Of a stretch of DNA of 64,000 bases, positions 21,298 to 31,205 are shown piece by piece; positions within the stretch are counted from its first letter, which is position 1; each line of letters opens with the position of its first letter. The DNA lies in contig BRYA01000204.1 of the NCBI GenBank assembly GCA_030267965.1, positions 1 to 64,000 of the forward strand. The letters are read 5' to 3'. This stretch comes from Triparma columacea. Its lineage: Eukaryota; Sar; Bolidophyceae; Parmales; Triparmaceae. The position numbers and the translations under genes are program-made. The notes under the pieces are model-generated. The model saw only the letters and a program-made list of their open reading frames with translations. It was not told the origin of the DNA and searched no databases.

Positions 21298-22929
21298 TTA
21301 CAGATACTCCAGAATTTCTCTCCACAAAACTTTCGGGATCTTGTGACGTGCCTCAGTTGCCCTCAGCGGGGCTTCAACTCCGTCAATCAGCTTCTGCTTC
21401 AGACTATCCGGTCCGCTGGGTTGATTCTCCACGTGATCCCAGGTCCCCTTGAGGCACAGAAGAGCGTTGACGCGTTCGATCACAGCGACATTACGGTGCC
21501 ACCTGTAATGGAGGAGGTCCTCGACAGTAGGCATGTTCTTATCAGCAGCGGCAGCGATTAGGGCGGTGCAGTCAGAGAAGCAGTCGTCACCGATGGAGAC
21601 AGCAGGGGATAGAATGAGTTTTGTCAGGACGAAGCAATCCCTGAAGGCGGCACGGCCAATCGACCTCACGCAGTCCGGGATGGTGATGGCCGTGAGGGAT
21701 TCGCATCCGTCGAATGCTTGATTGCCAATCGTAGTCACTGAATCCGGGATTGTGATAGCCGTGAGGGAGGAGCATCGGAAGAAGGCGTGCTCGTCAATCT
21801 CCGTCACTCCGTCCGGGATGGTGATGGCCGTGAGGGAGGAGCATCCTGCGAAGGCTTCATTGCCAATTGTCGTCACTGAATCCGGGATGGTGATGGCCGT
21901 GAGGGAGGAGCATTCGCAGAAGGCTTCCTCGCCAATCGTTGTCACTCCGTCCGGGATGGTGACGGCCGTGAGGGAGGAGCATTCGTAGAAAGCGCAAAAG
22001 CCAATCGTTGTCACTGAGTCCGGGATTGTGATGGCCGTGAGGGAGGAGCATTCGCAGAAGGCGCCCTCGCCAAGCGTTGTCACTGAGTCCGGGATGATAA
22101 TGGCCGCGAGGGAGGAGCATCCGTAGAAGGCATCTTCGCCAATCGTTGTCACTGAGTCTGGGATGGTGATGGCCGTGAGGGAGGAGCATCCAGAGAAGGC
22201 AAAATTGCCAATTGACGTCACTCCGTCCGGGATTGTGATGGCGGTGAGGGAGGAGCATCCCCTGAAGGCAAAATCGTCAATCGACGTCATAGAGTCCGGG
22301 ATTGTGATGGCTGCGAGGGAGGAGCATCCTTCGAAGGCGCATTCGCCAATCGTTGTAACTGAGTCCGGGATTGTGATGGCCGTGAGGGAGTAGCATCCGA
22401 AGAAGGTCTGATAGCCAATCGTTGTCACTCCGTCCGGGATGGTGATGGCTGTGAGGGAGGAGCATCCTGCGAAGGCTTCCTTGCCAAGTGTTGTCACTGA
22501 GTCTGGGATGGTGATGGCCGTGAGGGAGGAACATCCGGAGAAGGCGGATTTGCCAATCGTTGTCACTCTGTCTGGGATGGTGATGGCCGTGAGGGAGAAG
22601 CACCCCATGAAGGTTTCTTGGGCAATCGACGTCACTCCGTCCGGGATTGTGATGGCCGTGAGGGAGGAGCAATCCGCGAAGGCTTCATCACCGATCGTTG
22701 TCACTCCGTCAGGGATGAAGATGGCCTTGAGAGAGGTGCATCCATAGAAGGCGTTACTGCCAATCGATGTCACTCCCTTTGCAAAAGTCACCTCTGTGAG
22801 AAAACAATCTTCAAAGAAACCCTCTACGCCGGAGTATACTGCTGTTTTGGGATGGAAAGAGTCCCCATCATCTGGGTTGTCGTAGTCATCACCATAGTCA
22901 TCACCATGAGCAATGTCAAATTCACTCAT
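21298..22929 (-). CDS. BspA-type leucine-rich repeat (LRR_5) protein
   Basis: 543 residues from the AUG at 22929; an upstream GUG at 22986 extends the frame but is not a eukaryotic start. From about residue 40 to 450 there are some eighteen copies of a 23-residue repeat with consensus SLTAITIPDSVTTIGxxAFxGCS, the BspA/LRR_5 pattern. The C-terminal 90 residues are not repeats (HYRWHRNVAVIERVNALLC, then KIPKVLWREILEYL). There is no signal peptide or membrane segment, so it is probably intracellular; the usual role is protein-protein contact. The repeat units are nearly identical at DNA level (69 bp), indicating recent amplification or gene conversion. Large families of such proteins occur in stramenopiles. 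Divergent from the methyltransferase at 23178. Confidence 0.88.
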   Translation of the reverse strand: MSEFDIAHGDDYGDDYDNPDDGDSFHPKTAVYSGVEGFFEDCFLTEVTFAKGVTSIGSNAFYGCTSLKAIFIPDGVTTIGDEAFADCSSLTAITIPDGVTSIAQETFMGCFSLTAITIPDRVTTIGKSAFSGCSSLTAITIPDSVTTLGKEAFAGCSSLTAITIPDGVTTIGYQTFFGCYSLTAITIPDSVTTIGECAFEGCSSLAAITIPDSMTSIDDFAFRGCSSLTAITIPDGVTSIGNFAFSGCSSLTAITIPDSVTTIGEDAFYGCSSLAAIIIPDSVTTLGEGAFCECSSLTAITIPDSVTTIGFCAFYECSSLTAVTIPDGVTTIGEEAFCECSSLTAITIPDSVTTIGNEAFAGCSSLTAITIPDGVTEIDEHAFFRCSSLTAITIPDSVTTIGNQAFDGCESLTAITIPDCVRSIGRAAFRDCFVLTKLILSPAVSIGDDCFSDCTALIAAAADKNMPTVEDLLHYRWHRNVAVIERVNALLCLKGTWDHVENQPSGPDSLKQKLIDGVEAPLRATEARHKIPKVLWREILEYL

Positions 22930-23177
22930 AGTACCAACCCTAACAGGATTGAGAGGATTCTTTATACCGTCCTTTCGGTCGATCACAGAGAGGACTGTTA
23001 TTTACTTATAATTAACGTTTATAACTATTTTAGACCAATGAAGTGCTAATTCAGTGGACTTTAAACACCCACGTATGAACAAAGAATGGAACAAGGTGAA
23101 ACAAGTGGAAGGAGTGGATTCGGCGGACCAAGAAGGCGATTTTCACTTTTCACTTTCCTGGGCTCTCAAAGCTCCTC

Positions 23178-24847
23178 ATGCTTTCCAGAGGTTTTATACG
23201 TATTCTCATGATGTTAGCCCTTTCCACGCTTCGTACGTCCTCATTTAATGTACCTCTACGTACGTCAATGAGGAGAAACGCAATGCAACTAAGGTGGGGT
23301 GAGAAAGATTTCTCCTCCACCGACAGCGGGGGTGAAGTTGGTAAAGATAAAGGAGGAGAAGATGAATTTAGCTTCTCAAAACCACTTAAACCGAAAACTA
23401 ATCAAAATACAAACCGTCCTTCGAAAAGAGATGACGGAAGGAGGTTCAGGAAAGGAAATGAAAACGCCAGAGAAGCCAGTTTCAGTGATGGGCCCAGGAG
23501 GAGGAGGGACGAAGGGCGCCAAAACGGCTTCCGCAGCAATGACCGTGACAACTTCCGCAGTAATGACCGCGACAGCTTCCGCAGCAATGACCGTGACAGC
23601 TTCCGCAGCAATGACCGCGACAGCTTCCGCAGCAATGACCGTGACGGCTTCCGCAGAAACGACCGTTCAGAACGTGGTCGCTTCAACGATCGTTCTCGTC
23701 CACCTCGTTTCAGCGGCCGTGACGGGGTCAGCGACAACAACAACAACAACGGCAGTCCCTTCAACCGCCGGGGCCAGGGCCCTAACTCCACCCCTCCCGA
23801 GCAGAAGATAAACATGAGGGAGCTGGAGGCAATGGGGTACTCACACCTTTACGGGATCTCCCCGATCGTCAACGCTCTGTCCGCGGGGAAGAGGGACTTT
23901 ACGGAGGACGAGGTCCTGGCGAATCCCGAGGATCCTGACATACCAGAGAAGGTGAGATCCTTGGTGGTTAGACTCCCGCGCCGCAAACACCGACAGGTTG
24001 GGAATAAGGGGAGGGGAACGACGTCCTCTAACCCCCCTCCCCCCCTCCCCCTCCCCCCCCCCCCCCCCACACACAGGCCATCCCAACGACCCGTCTATTC
24101 ATCCAAGAGACCTCCGTTAGTTCCTCCCCCTCCTCCCGTTCGACTTCAAAGTCCCTCGCCTCTTCCACCATAAAGTCCCTCTGCGCCTCCCTCTCCATCC
24201 CTATGACGACGACGGACAAGGGTACCCTTAACAGCATGTCAAACAACCGACCCCACCAGGGTTACGTCCTCAGGACCAGGTCCCTAACCCTCCCCCAGGT
24301 ACCCTCGAGTTCCCTTTTTGCCCCACCCTCAGATCCCACCTCCCCCAAGCTATGGGTTGCTTTGGACGAGGTCGTAGACCCGCAGAACTTCGGTGCGATC
24401 CTCCGTTCCGCCTACTTCCTAGGCTCCGGATCATCCCAAGAGGTCAGGGTCCTGGTATGCGGGAAGAACTCCTCCCCACCTACTCCTGTTGCCTCGGCGT
24501 CCAGCGCGGGGGCTATGGAGCTTATGGACGTTATGAGCGTTAGGAACATGCCGGAGGCTTTGGGGAGGGCTAAGGAGGAGGGTTGGAGGGTACTTGGTGC
24601 CTCCTTGGGTGGGGGGGGTGAGGGGGAGAGTAGGGGTATGGGGGAGTGGGATAAAGACGTGCCTACGGTACTGGTCATGGGAAACGAGGGGAAGGGAATG
24701 AGGAACTTGGTGGAAAGGGCGTGCGAAGGATTCGTCATGATCGAGGGGGGGGGGGAAGCGAACGTGGAGGGGGGAGGGGTGGATAGCTTAAATGTTAGCG
24801 TGACTGCGGGGATACTCATGAACTACTTTGTGGGACGGTCAAATTAA
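23178..24847 (+). CDS. SpoU/TrmH-family rRNA 2'-O-methyltransferase (MRM1/RlmB-like)
   Basis: Exons 23178-23951 and 24077-24847 join at phase 0 to give 514 residues. The first 25 residues are an organelle-type leader rich in Leu/Ser/Arg. Residues about 115-165 are an Arg/Asp/Ser-rich low-complexity tract with an eight-residue repeat (FRSNDRDS). The substrate-binding half has LYGISPIVNALSAGKRDF. The SPOUT core has NRPHQGYVL, LDEVVDPQNFGAILRSAYF, VLVMGNEGKGMR and SLNVSVTAGILMNYF, the three SpoU motifs that bind AdoMet in a trefoil knot. It should methylate the ribose of a guanosine in large-subunit rRNA of mitochondrion or plastid. The intron ends in a 14-base poly-C tract before CACACACAG. The 3' end is 38 bp from the convergent gene. 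Confidence 0.88.
23528..23660 (+). repeat. 24-bp in-frame repeat in the SpoU methyltransferase
   Basis: About five copies of a 24-bp unit TTCCGCAGCAATGACCGTGA encode FRSNDRDS/N, an Arg-Asp-Ser-rich linker. Copies differ mainly by synonymous C/T changes. The linker precedes the methyltransferase core and may bind RNA non-specifically. Confidence 0.85.
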
Positions 24848-24885
24848 TTTCGAAGTGGTTTATGGGACAAAAACAATTTTTTTAT

Positions 24886-27800
24886 CTACAAGGGGGGCAC
24901 CCCGTGGCCGTGGCTGTGCATGACGAGGGAGGAGGCGTGGGTTCTCCTGTGGGGATGACTCGCCTTGAGAGAGTCAATAGGGGCTGCCGAGGGCGTATCG
25001 AGGAGCTTCATCCTCCACATGGTTACCGCGAAGTACTGGGGAGAGGAAATGGAGGCGAAGCGAGAGAGAGACGGGGTTAGGGTTGGAGACGGGCAACGTA
25101 ACGTCTGAGATTTTACGAATCGCTCCATTCCTCGCCTCGCGCATCGCCCCACCACCCTCACCTGAGGTATCGTGAGCGTCGTCGTCTTGACGTCTGACTC
25201 GGTCTTCCTGACTCTCTTCTCCATCTTTTTCTTCTTCTCGTAATAAGAGACCATCTTGTCCATGACTTCTTGCAGCGATTCCTCCCCCACTCCCTCCTTT
25301 AAGTTTATAGATGACTCCCTCATCCACGCCTTAGCCGCTTCACAGTCGTCAGGGACAAAATCCCCGTACATGGCAGTCCACTTCTCCTCCAGCTTGTGCT
25401 CCACCTCGTGTTCCGCCTTCCTTTGCCTGAGGATGGCCTTGGCCCTCTGCTGGAAGTTCTTCAACAGCCTCATTGTGTCCCAGCTGATTCGATCGCTGCA
25501 CAGGATTATCTCTTGCTCCCAGTGGTTGATCAGGCACTCGATGACGTCGTCGGCGTCCACCATTTCGATCCCCTTCGTCTTCCTGGACATCTTCTTCTCA
25601 ATCTTGTCCTCGAGTACCATGTACTTAAATCCGTCCTTCTTTAGAAAGTTGGGGAAAATGTTCTCCATCCGCTTCAAAAACTTATCGAGGTCAATGTCAG
25701 AGTGCCCCTTAGCCCCGAGAATCGCATTCACCTGCTTGGCACTAGCAAACACATTGGGAAGAATTTGCTGGAAGAAGAAATCGACGTACTCCGCCTTGTA
25801 GCCCTGGCCTTCCTCGCCCGCATGAGAGCTCAAACCATAGAGGGTGGCAAAGACCCTGATCCGAGGGTGCTCTAGGCCTTTCTTGCTTGTAATGAGCGCC
25901 GCTAGGGCCCTGTACTGCTTCATAGCAATCTTCTTGATGCCAAACTGCAGTGAGCGAAGCGAAGAGCGAGGGAGGGAGGAGGGAGAAGGAGGTTAGCCAC
26001 AAAGTGTGTTGCACTCCACCATTCGGGCTCAGTGTACTCTCTGCTTCGCTCGCCTCACCTTTCTGATGAGTGCTTCCTTCGTGAAGTTGAGGAGGTTCAG
26101 GTGCTTCCCATCCGTATCCGGCCCGGGGTTGGCCAACATGATGAGGTACTGTTCGTAAAGAGATGGGATCAGCTGGAGCCCGTTGTCTAAGCTAAGTGGT
26201 TTCTCCTTCTTCCCTCCCCCCAAAACTGAGCTTAGGGTGCGCTGACTTTTCTCTTTCGTGGGTTCTTCTTTCGAAATCGCCTTCTCGACGACCGTCGCAT
26301 CTCCGTCGAAATCGGTCTGGCAGGCCATGTCGACTAGATTCACATGGCAGCGGCGGCGCTCGCAGTGCTTGACCATCCTGCCTGTTTCGTCGGGTTCTTC
26401 TTTTATTATTTTGAGAAGTTTATGGTGCGGCCCAGAAAGTCTACTCAGTGCCGTTTGCGCCCTACTCCTAACAATGATCGAATTCGACGCGGCCTTTAAT
26501 CGAGAGAAGCGTTTGACGTTTACCGGTTCAGGGGGCTCTTCAGAGGAAGTTGAGGAAACGCTCATCGTTGGGGACGGGTTGTTTTGCATTCTTTCGAGGA
26601 GCTTCTGGTAGCTGCTCCCCTCGACCTCATTCGCAAAGTGCGACCTCATGTTCATCGACTCAAAATTGTCGTACTCTTCTTCCTCCTTTCTAAGTTCTTC
26701 GTCGTCAGAGTCTACGTCGGATCCGGAATCGTAGAAGTACCCATGCTCGATGAAGCGATGGTGCCTCAATTTCCACATGTTGAAAAAAGGTTGGAGCAAA
26801 AAACGGTGCTTCATCTTGGTCATCTTCCTCTTTCGTTGAAACACGTAGTTCTTCCACACTCGAAAAATGATATCCCTGATGGCACGACGGGCGTCATTAA
26901 ACATGGTTCTGACGCCGACGGAACACTTCGTTATTGCCTTCCTCAGGTCGACCCCGTCGTTGTAAATATTTAGCTAGGGTGTTGATTTGGTAAAATGAGA
27001 GAGAAAGTAATGAGGGTGTAAGCGTGAGGGAGTGTGCAAGAAGCAAGGTGTGGCATTATATGTAAGCATCTCGCTTCGTTCGTCGTGTTCGCCCCCTTAC
27101 CTCCTCCTTCAACTCCTCTTTGCTAATTTCGCAGTTCTTAAGCAGCTCAAAGTACGGAGTACAGTGGTAGAAGGTTCTAGCGTTTATGTAATCTGCCCCG
27201 GAGATAACGCTGTCGTAATCGCTATAGATACACCGCATCATTTCATCGGTCAGGGCTTTCATTATGGACTCGTAACGGCCGAACATTCCAGACACTTTCC
27301 GGAGCAAATCGGAGCACATAGCGATCCGTAACTGGGACGGTGCTGAAGAAGTGGCGTTATCCTTTCGATTGTCGTGGTACACCTTAGTGCGGACGCCGTC
27401 CACGACATCCCAGGAGACTGACTCGCCGAAGCCCTCTCCGCCAATAGTAACTGTATCATTCGTTGATGCGAGAGCCTCCTTGAGCCTCACCTCTGCGAAG
27501 AGGGCTACTGACTCGTAGCTGTCCTTCTCGATTTCAAAAGACTTTACCCAGCTGTCGATGACGGAGTTAGCTACGATGTTTCCTCGCCGTTTCATGTTGA
27601 TAGGGTCAGATGACAGGTCTTCAAGTTCATTGACTTCGCTCTTGTATACCCCAAGACCGCCCTCGTCCACCTCTCCCAATTCTTGCATAAAATTAAGAAC
27701 CGCCGGTGTTTTGACTTTAGACCTTACTGCGGCCATAGAGGACCGCCGTACCTTCATGTTTTTCTTAGCCTTGGCAATTGCGTACAATTGTTTCTGTATG

Positions 27801-28215
27801 TCAGAGTTTGCTGATAACCCTTCGACGTCAGGTGCCAATTGATTCGTCGAGACGATGGACTGCATGGGATTGAGCCTTAGAGGAGCCCTTCTCTTCAGAG
27901 TCTTTTTGGCTCCCCTCTTCATTTTCGCCACTAGGAGGGGTAAGACAGTTGGGGATGGGGGGGGGGGTGAGGCAGGATTCAAACAAACACCATTACGGGT
28001 GGGGGTTGATTAGTCGACCTGAGCAGGGTCCGGGGAGAGTTGAAGAGACAGTATTGTGTTGCTGATGCCCATGCCAAAAATTCCTTACCCGAGGCCGTGA
28101 TGGCCAACCGCCTTTCTCTGCCTAACGAAGCGTCGCCGTTGGCAATGAAGCTCCTGTTTTTGGCGGTTGGGTTTTGGTAAAAGTTAGAAACGTTCAGATC
28201 AGATTCATCATACAT
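24886..28215 (-). CDS. Unrecognised five-exon protein with IQ-like basic helices
   Basis: Exons 28215-28089, 27930-27101, 26973-26059, 25944-25162 and 25035-24886; every junction phase agrees and the product is 934 residues. I do not recognise a family. There is no signal peptide or membrane segment. Features seen: a basic N-terminal stretch (KMKRGAKKTLKRRAPLRL); a central region near residue 345-390 with closely spaced basic/aromatic helices (RVWKNYVFQRKRKMTKMKHR) that resemble IQ/calmodulin-binding or microtubule-binding segments; an acidic tract; then a helical region (YVDFFFQQILPNVFASAKQV) and a coiled coil near YEKKKKMEKRVRKTESDVK. It could be cytoskeletal or ciliary, but nothing decides it. 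Its third intron (25945-26058) has terminal inverted repeats. Confidence 0.75.
25945..26058 (-). other. Introner-like intron with terminal inverted repeats
   Basis: A 114-bp phase-0 intron. In transcript sense it begins GTGAGGCGAGCGAAGCAGAG and ends CTCTTCGCTTCGCTCACTG-CAG. The inner parts, GAGCGAAGC at the 5' end and GCTTCGCTC at the 3' end, are exact reverse complements. Similar TTCGC-rich tails occur in other introns of the window. This is the architecture expected of a DNA-transposon-like introner. Confidence 0.6.
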
Positions 28216-28308
28216 ATTTTAAGAGGAAAAATATATATCGTTAAAGTTGGAAGGATCTGGAAGCACAAGAAGAACATTGGAATAATGTGTTTTGTTGAGT
28301 GGACGCAA

Positions 28309-30114
28309 TCATCTTTTTTTACCCTTACTCTTTGATATCTGCCGTTTCTTGTCCTTTTTCTTCATTTTTGTCGTCCTTTTCAGTGCCTGTGAAGCCTTAA
28401 CCTCCTCCTTGTTCTTCCTCCTCTCCTCCCTTTTAGCGAGCTTCCTGGCCTCGAGCTGTTCAGGCGTCATCGGTACCTTCACGAATCTCGGTTCGTCTGA
28501 GTCGTAGTCGTCGGAACACGATGACGCATCCGATGAGTTCCCGTCGTTTCTTCCCTCTTCCTCTCCATTCTCTACATCACCCTCTCCCACGCTTGTCTCA
28601 CCCTGCTGGAATTTGACTGATTTCACCTGTCCCATCTGTAGCGCTACGCCTCCCTCTCCACCCAGCTTGTCAATGACGTCCTTGTTACCAGTGAGCATGG
28701 CGACAGCCTTGACGTAATCGTCTTCCCTCTCTCCATCTGCCATTCTCTGCAGCTCGGCCTCGTTAACCTGGCTGAGGCTGCGGGGTAAGAACTGGCTCAT
28801 GAACACGACCTCCGCGCTCTCCTTCTCTTGCTTCAGTTTTAACCTCTCCTCCACCGAGGCGTTCCTGTTCATCTCGTACTCGGCCTCGCAGTCCCTCATG
28901 ATTTTGTCGAGCGCCTTGTTCTCATCTTCCTCTGTGTCCCCGATAATGGTGCTGGTGACGAATTCAAACAACTGTCTGGTGCTCATGACGTCCAGCGACT
29001 TCTTGAAGAAGTCGTTAGTGTTCTGAATGTCTTTACGGAGGAAGTCGAGAGCGGAAGGGTGGTCTGACTCAACACTCTGCGACACGTCAATGACATAAAC
29101 CATGTTATTGTGCCAGAGCGTGTTGAACTCTGAGAAGTCTCCGTGCACGAGGTTGGCTCTCTGGTACATGTGCCTGAGTATTAGAACCATTTCAATGTAA
29201 GCTTGCCTCTGCCGCTTCTCGCTGAGGTTCGCGTCCTTGAGCCGAGGGCTCGCCCACATGTCCTTCCCCAGGAACTCCATTACCAAGACGTGGTTCTTGA
29301 GCAGTACGGGCTTAGGAGTGGGGATATTGGCAGAGTGGATGCGGTTGTAATTTCTAAACTCCTTCTCTGCCCACATGGTGACCATCTTCCTTGGGTTGGA
29401 CTTTGCGTACCCCTTCCTGTACCTGTGCTCTCCGCTAACGTACCTCTCCCTGTCCTTGAAAACAAGGATGGAGGTCTTGTAAATCTTGATCGCGAGGGGT
29501 TCCGCCGCTCCGGCCTTGCCCTCAGCGTAGTAGACGTTGGCCTCCTTCCCAGTGGAGAGGCAGCCGTCGATCTTGGTCAGGGTGCCGTTGGAGAGGAGCT
29601 TGAAGAGCATGAGGCGGGTACGGGGGTCAAGAACACCCTCACTGGTCGCGCGGTCGTCGCGGCCGGTATGCTTGGAGAGCTTTGTGGTCTCCATGGATTG
29701 CATCTTCTGGACGCTGTTAGAAGTCTTGTGGGACACATTGAAGGATTTGGTGGGGACGTTTATTGAGGAGGAAGAAGAAGCGAAGTTTGAGCTGGGGGGG
29801 GGGGGGTGAGTGGGGTGCAGCGCGGGGGTTGCCAACAACCTCACAACTTACCTCCGCTCTCCCCTCAGCTCATCCTCCATATAATCAAACTCCACATCCT
29901 CATCGTTCTCATATTCGTCCTCGTAGTAAGCGTCGGTAACGTCGACATTTATCTGGTTTTCAGACGGTTTTACCGTCGATGAGACGTTGAGGGGGGAAAC
30001 AGGAGCTGCAACAGGAGCCCCTCCGGAAGGTTGTGGTTTTGCGCTCATGAGCTTTGCTTGCATCATTTTTACAAACATATCATCGTCATCGTCTGCGTCA
30101 GCAAATTGACTCAT
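28309..30114 (-). CDS. RIOK1: RIO1-type atypical protein kinase/ATPase
   Basis: Exons 30114-29852 and 29791-28309 join in phase to 581 residues; the start is the AUG giving MSQFADADDDDD (an upstream UUG extends the frame but is not used). RIO signatures: nucleotide loop STGKEANVYYA, catalytic lysine in LAIKIYKTSILVFKDR, NPRKMVTMWAEKEFRN, catalytic loop LVHGDFSEFN (HGD in place of the more usual HAD), and metal-binding YVIDVSQSVESDHP. The C-terminal tail is acidic then Lys-rich. The enzyme acts in cytoplasmic maturation of the 40S subunit (20S pre-rRNA step, export factor release). The 3' splice site follows a 14-base poly-C run. The gene is divergent from the NIF-like gene with 124 bp between start codons. 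Confidence 0.95.
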
Positions 30115-30238
30115 CGGATCAGAATTAGCGTGCAAGACGTTGTGAAATTATTATTAGGAGAAAAACTCTTCTGGATCTGGCAAAATTTGTTGGCTGCCTG
30201 CCAGAAAGTCCTGGTAATTTTTGCTGACGTGAATACTG
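30115..30238. promoter_or_regulatory. Short bidirectional promoter (RIO1 / NIF-like gene)
   Basis: Only 124 bp separate the two start codons, so promoter elements for both genes must overlap here. The segment is A/T-rich next to the RIO1 side (TTATTATTAGGAGAAAAAC). No TATA box at a standard position is evident. Confidence 0.5.
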
Positions 30239-31108
30239 ATGAGTGAAGATATAACGAAAGGTGCAAGTGCCCCTGTTGAGCCAACGTTTGATAATTTTGG
30301 TCAAAATTGTGTCGAAGGAGGTGAAATAAGTGAATTCTCCGCAGTGCCTGGAACAACAAACTCGCAGGGTGGTATTCAGGGCGATCTGAAGAATCAGGAC
30401 GTATCAAACGACCAAATTCAGGGCGAATTGAAGAATCAGGTTGCATCAAACCACCGGATTCCTCAGAAGAAACAGAAGAAAAAGAAGGGTGTCCACAAAA
30501 AGAAACTTTCTCGAAAGCTCGAGCGCTATGAGTCCCAGGCGTTGGCCACACCCTCCTCGGTTTGGAGAGACGACTCGGGAGGTAATGCTTGGGTTGGGGA
30601 GAGGGGGTATCGTGTGAAGCCTCTGGTCGTGATCGACCTGAATGGTGTGCTGGTTGAGAGGATGGAAAGGGGGGATGCCACGGGGGAGAATGACTGCGAT
30701 GGTTTTGGTGGCGGGAGAGGTTACAAGGTGATGCTGACCAAGGGTGAGCTCGAAGAGATAATGAAAGATTACGCGGTAGCAGTATGGAGCTCTGGTGACA
30801 AGAAGAGCGTGAAGAAGATCTTGGCTGGTGTTTACGGGGGATTGGTGGAGAGGTTTGTGTTTGTTTGGGGAGGGGAGAGGTGCTTGGGAGATAGAGAGGT
30901 TGGGAGGGGTCATAGAAACACGAAGAGGAAACCATTAAGACGCGTTCACGGTGAGTTCGCTGGGATATGGGACGAGCGGAATTGTTTGTTGGTGGATGAC
31001 TCTGAGGAGAAGGTGGTCGAGGGAGACAGGAGAATTGTTGTGGGGGCGGATGATGTCAACAGGTTGAAGGAGGTTATAGGGGAAGAGTTCTCCAAAGAGC
31101 GTGCTTGA
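30239..31108 (+). CDS. FCP1/NIF-like HAD-superfamily protein, probably inactive as phosphatase
   Basis: Single exon, 289 residues. Residues 1-75 are polar, with a repeated motif IQGDLKNQDVSNDQ / IQGELKNQVASN. A Lys-rich segment follows (KKQKKKKGVHKKKLSRKLER), possibly a nuclear localisation signal. The HAD domain begins LVVIDLNGVLVERM, then YAVAVWSSGDKKSVKKIL (motif II Ser) and NCLLVDDSEEKVV (motif IV DDS). The first motif is DLN, not the DxDxT of active phosphatases. The nucleophile Asp is kept but the general-acid Asp is Asn and the Thr is Val, so phosphatase activity is doubtful; it may instead bind phosphoproteins or phospho-CTD. Such DLNG variants are also known in plant NIF-domain proteins. 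Confidence 0.75.
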   Translation: MSEDITKGASAPVEPTFDNFGQNCVEGGEISEFSAVPGTTNSQGGIQGDLKNQDVSNDQIQGELKNQVASNHRIPQKKQKKKKGVHKKKLSRKLERYESQALATPSSVWRDDSGGNAWVGERGYRVKPLVVIDLNGVLVERMERGDATGENDCDGFGGGRGYKVMLTKGELEEIMKDYAVAVWSSGDKKSVKKILAGVYGGLVERFVFVWGGERCLGDREVGRGHRNTKRKPLRRVHGEFAGIWDERNCLLVDDSEEKVVEGDRRIVVGADDVNRLKEVIGEEFSKERA

Positions 31109-31205
31109 AAACCAAATGTTAATTTTTGATTCACGATTCATTTCACTTTTCCATTTCCCCTCTCTCCCCTTGATCACACAATCCTACAAAGTCGGAATGA
31201 TCCGC

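Noticed and set aside
21640..22800. CRISPR-like regular repeats
   Set aside because: The 69-bp period has no unique spacers; it is a protein-coding leucine-rich repeat in a eukaryotic gene.
30111..30935. 274-codon minus-strand frame opposite the NIF-like gene
   Set aside because: Pro/Ser/His-rich low-complexity translation, typical of an antisense frame; the plus strand has HAD motifs.
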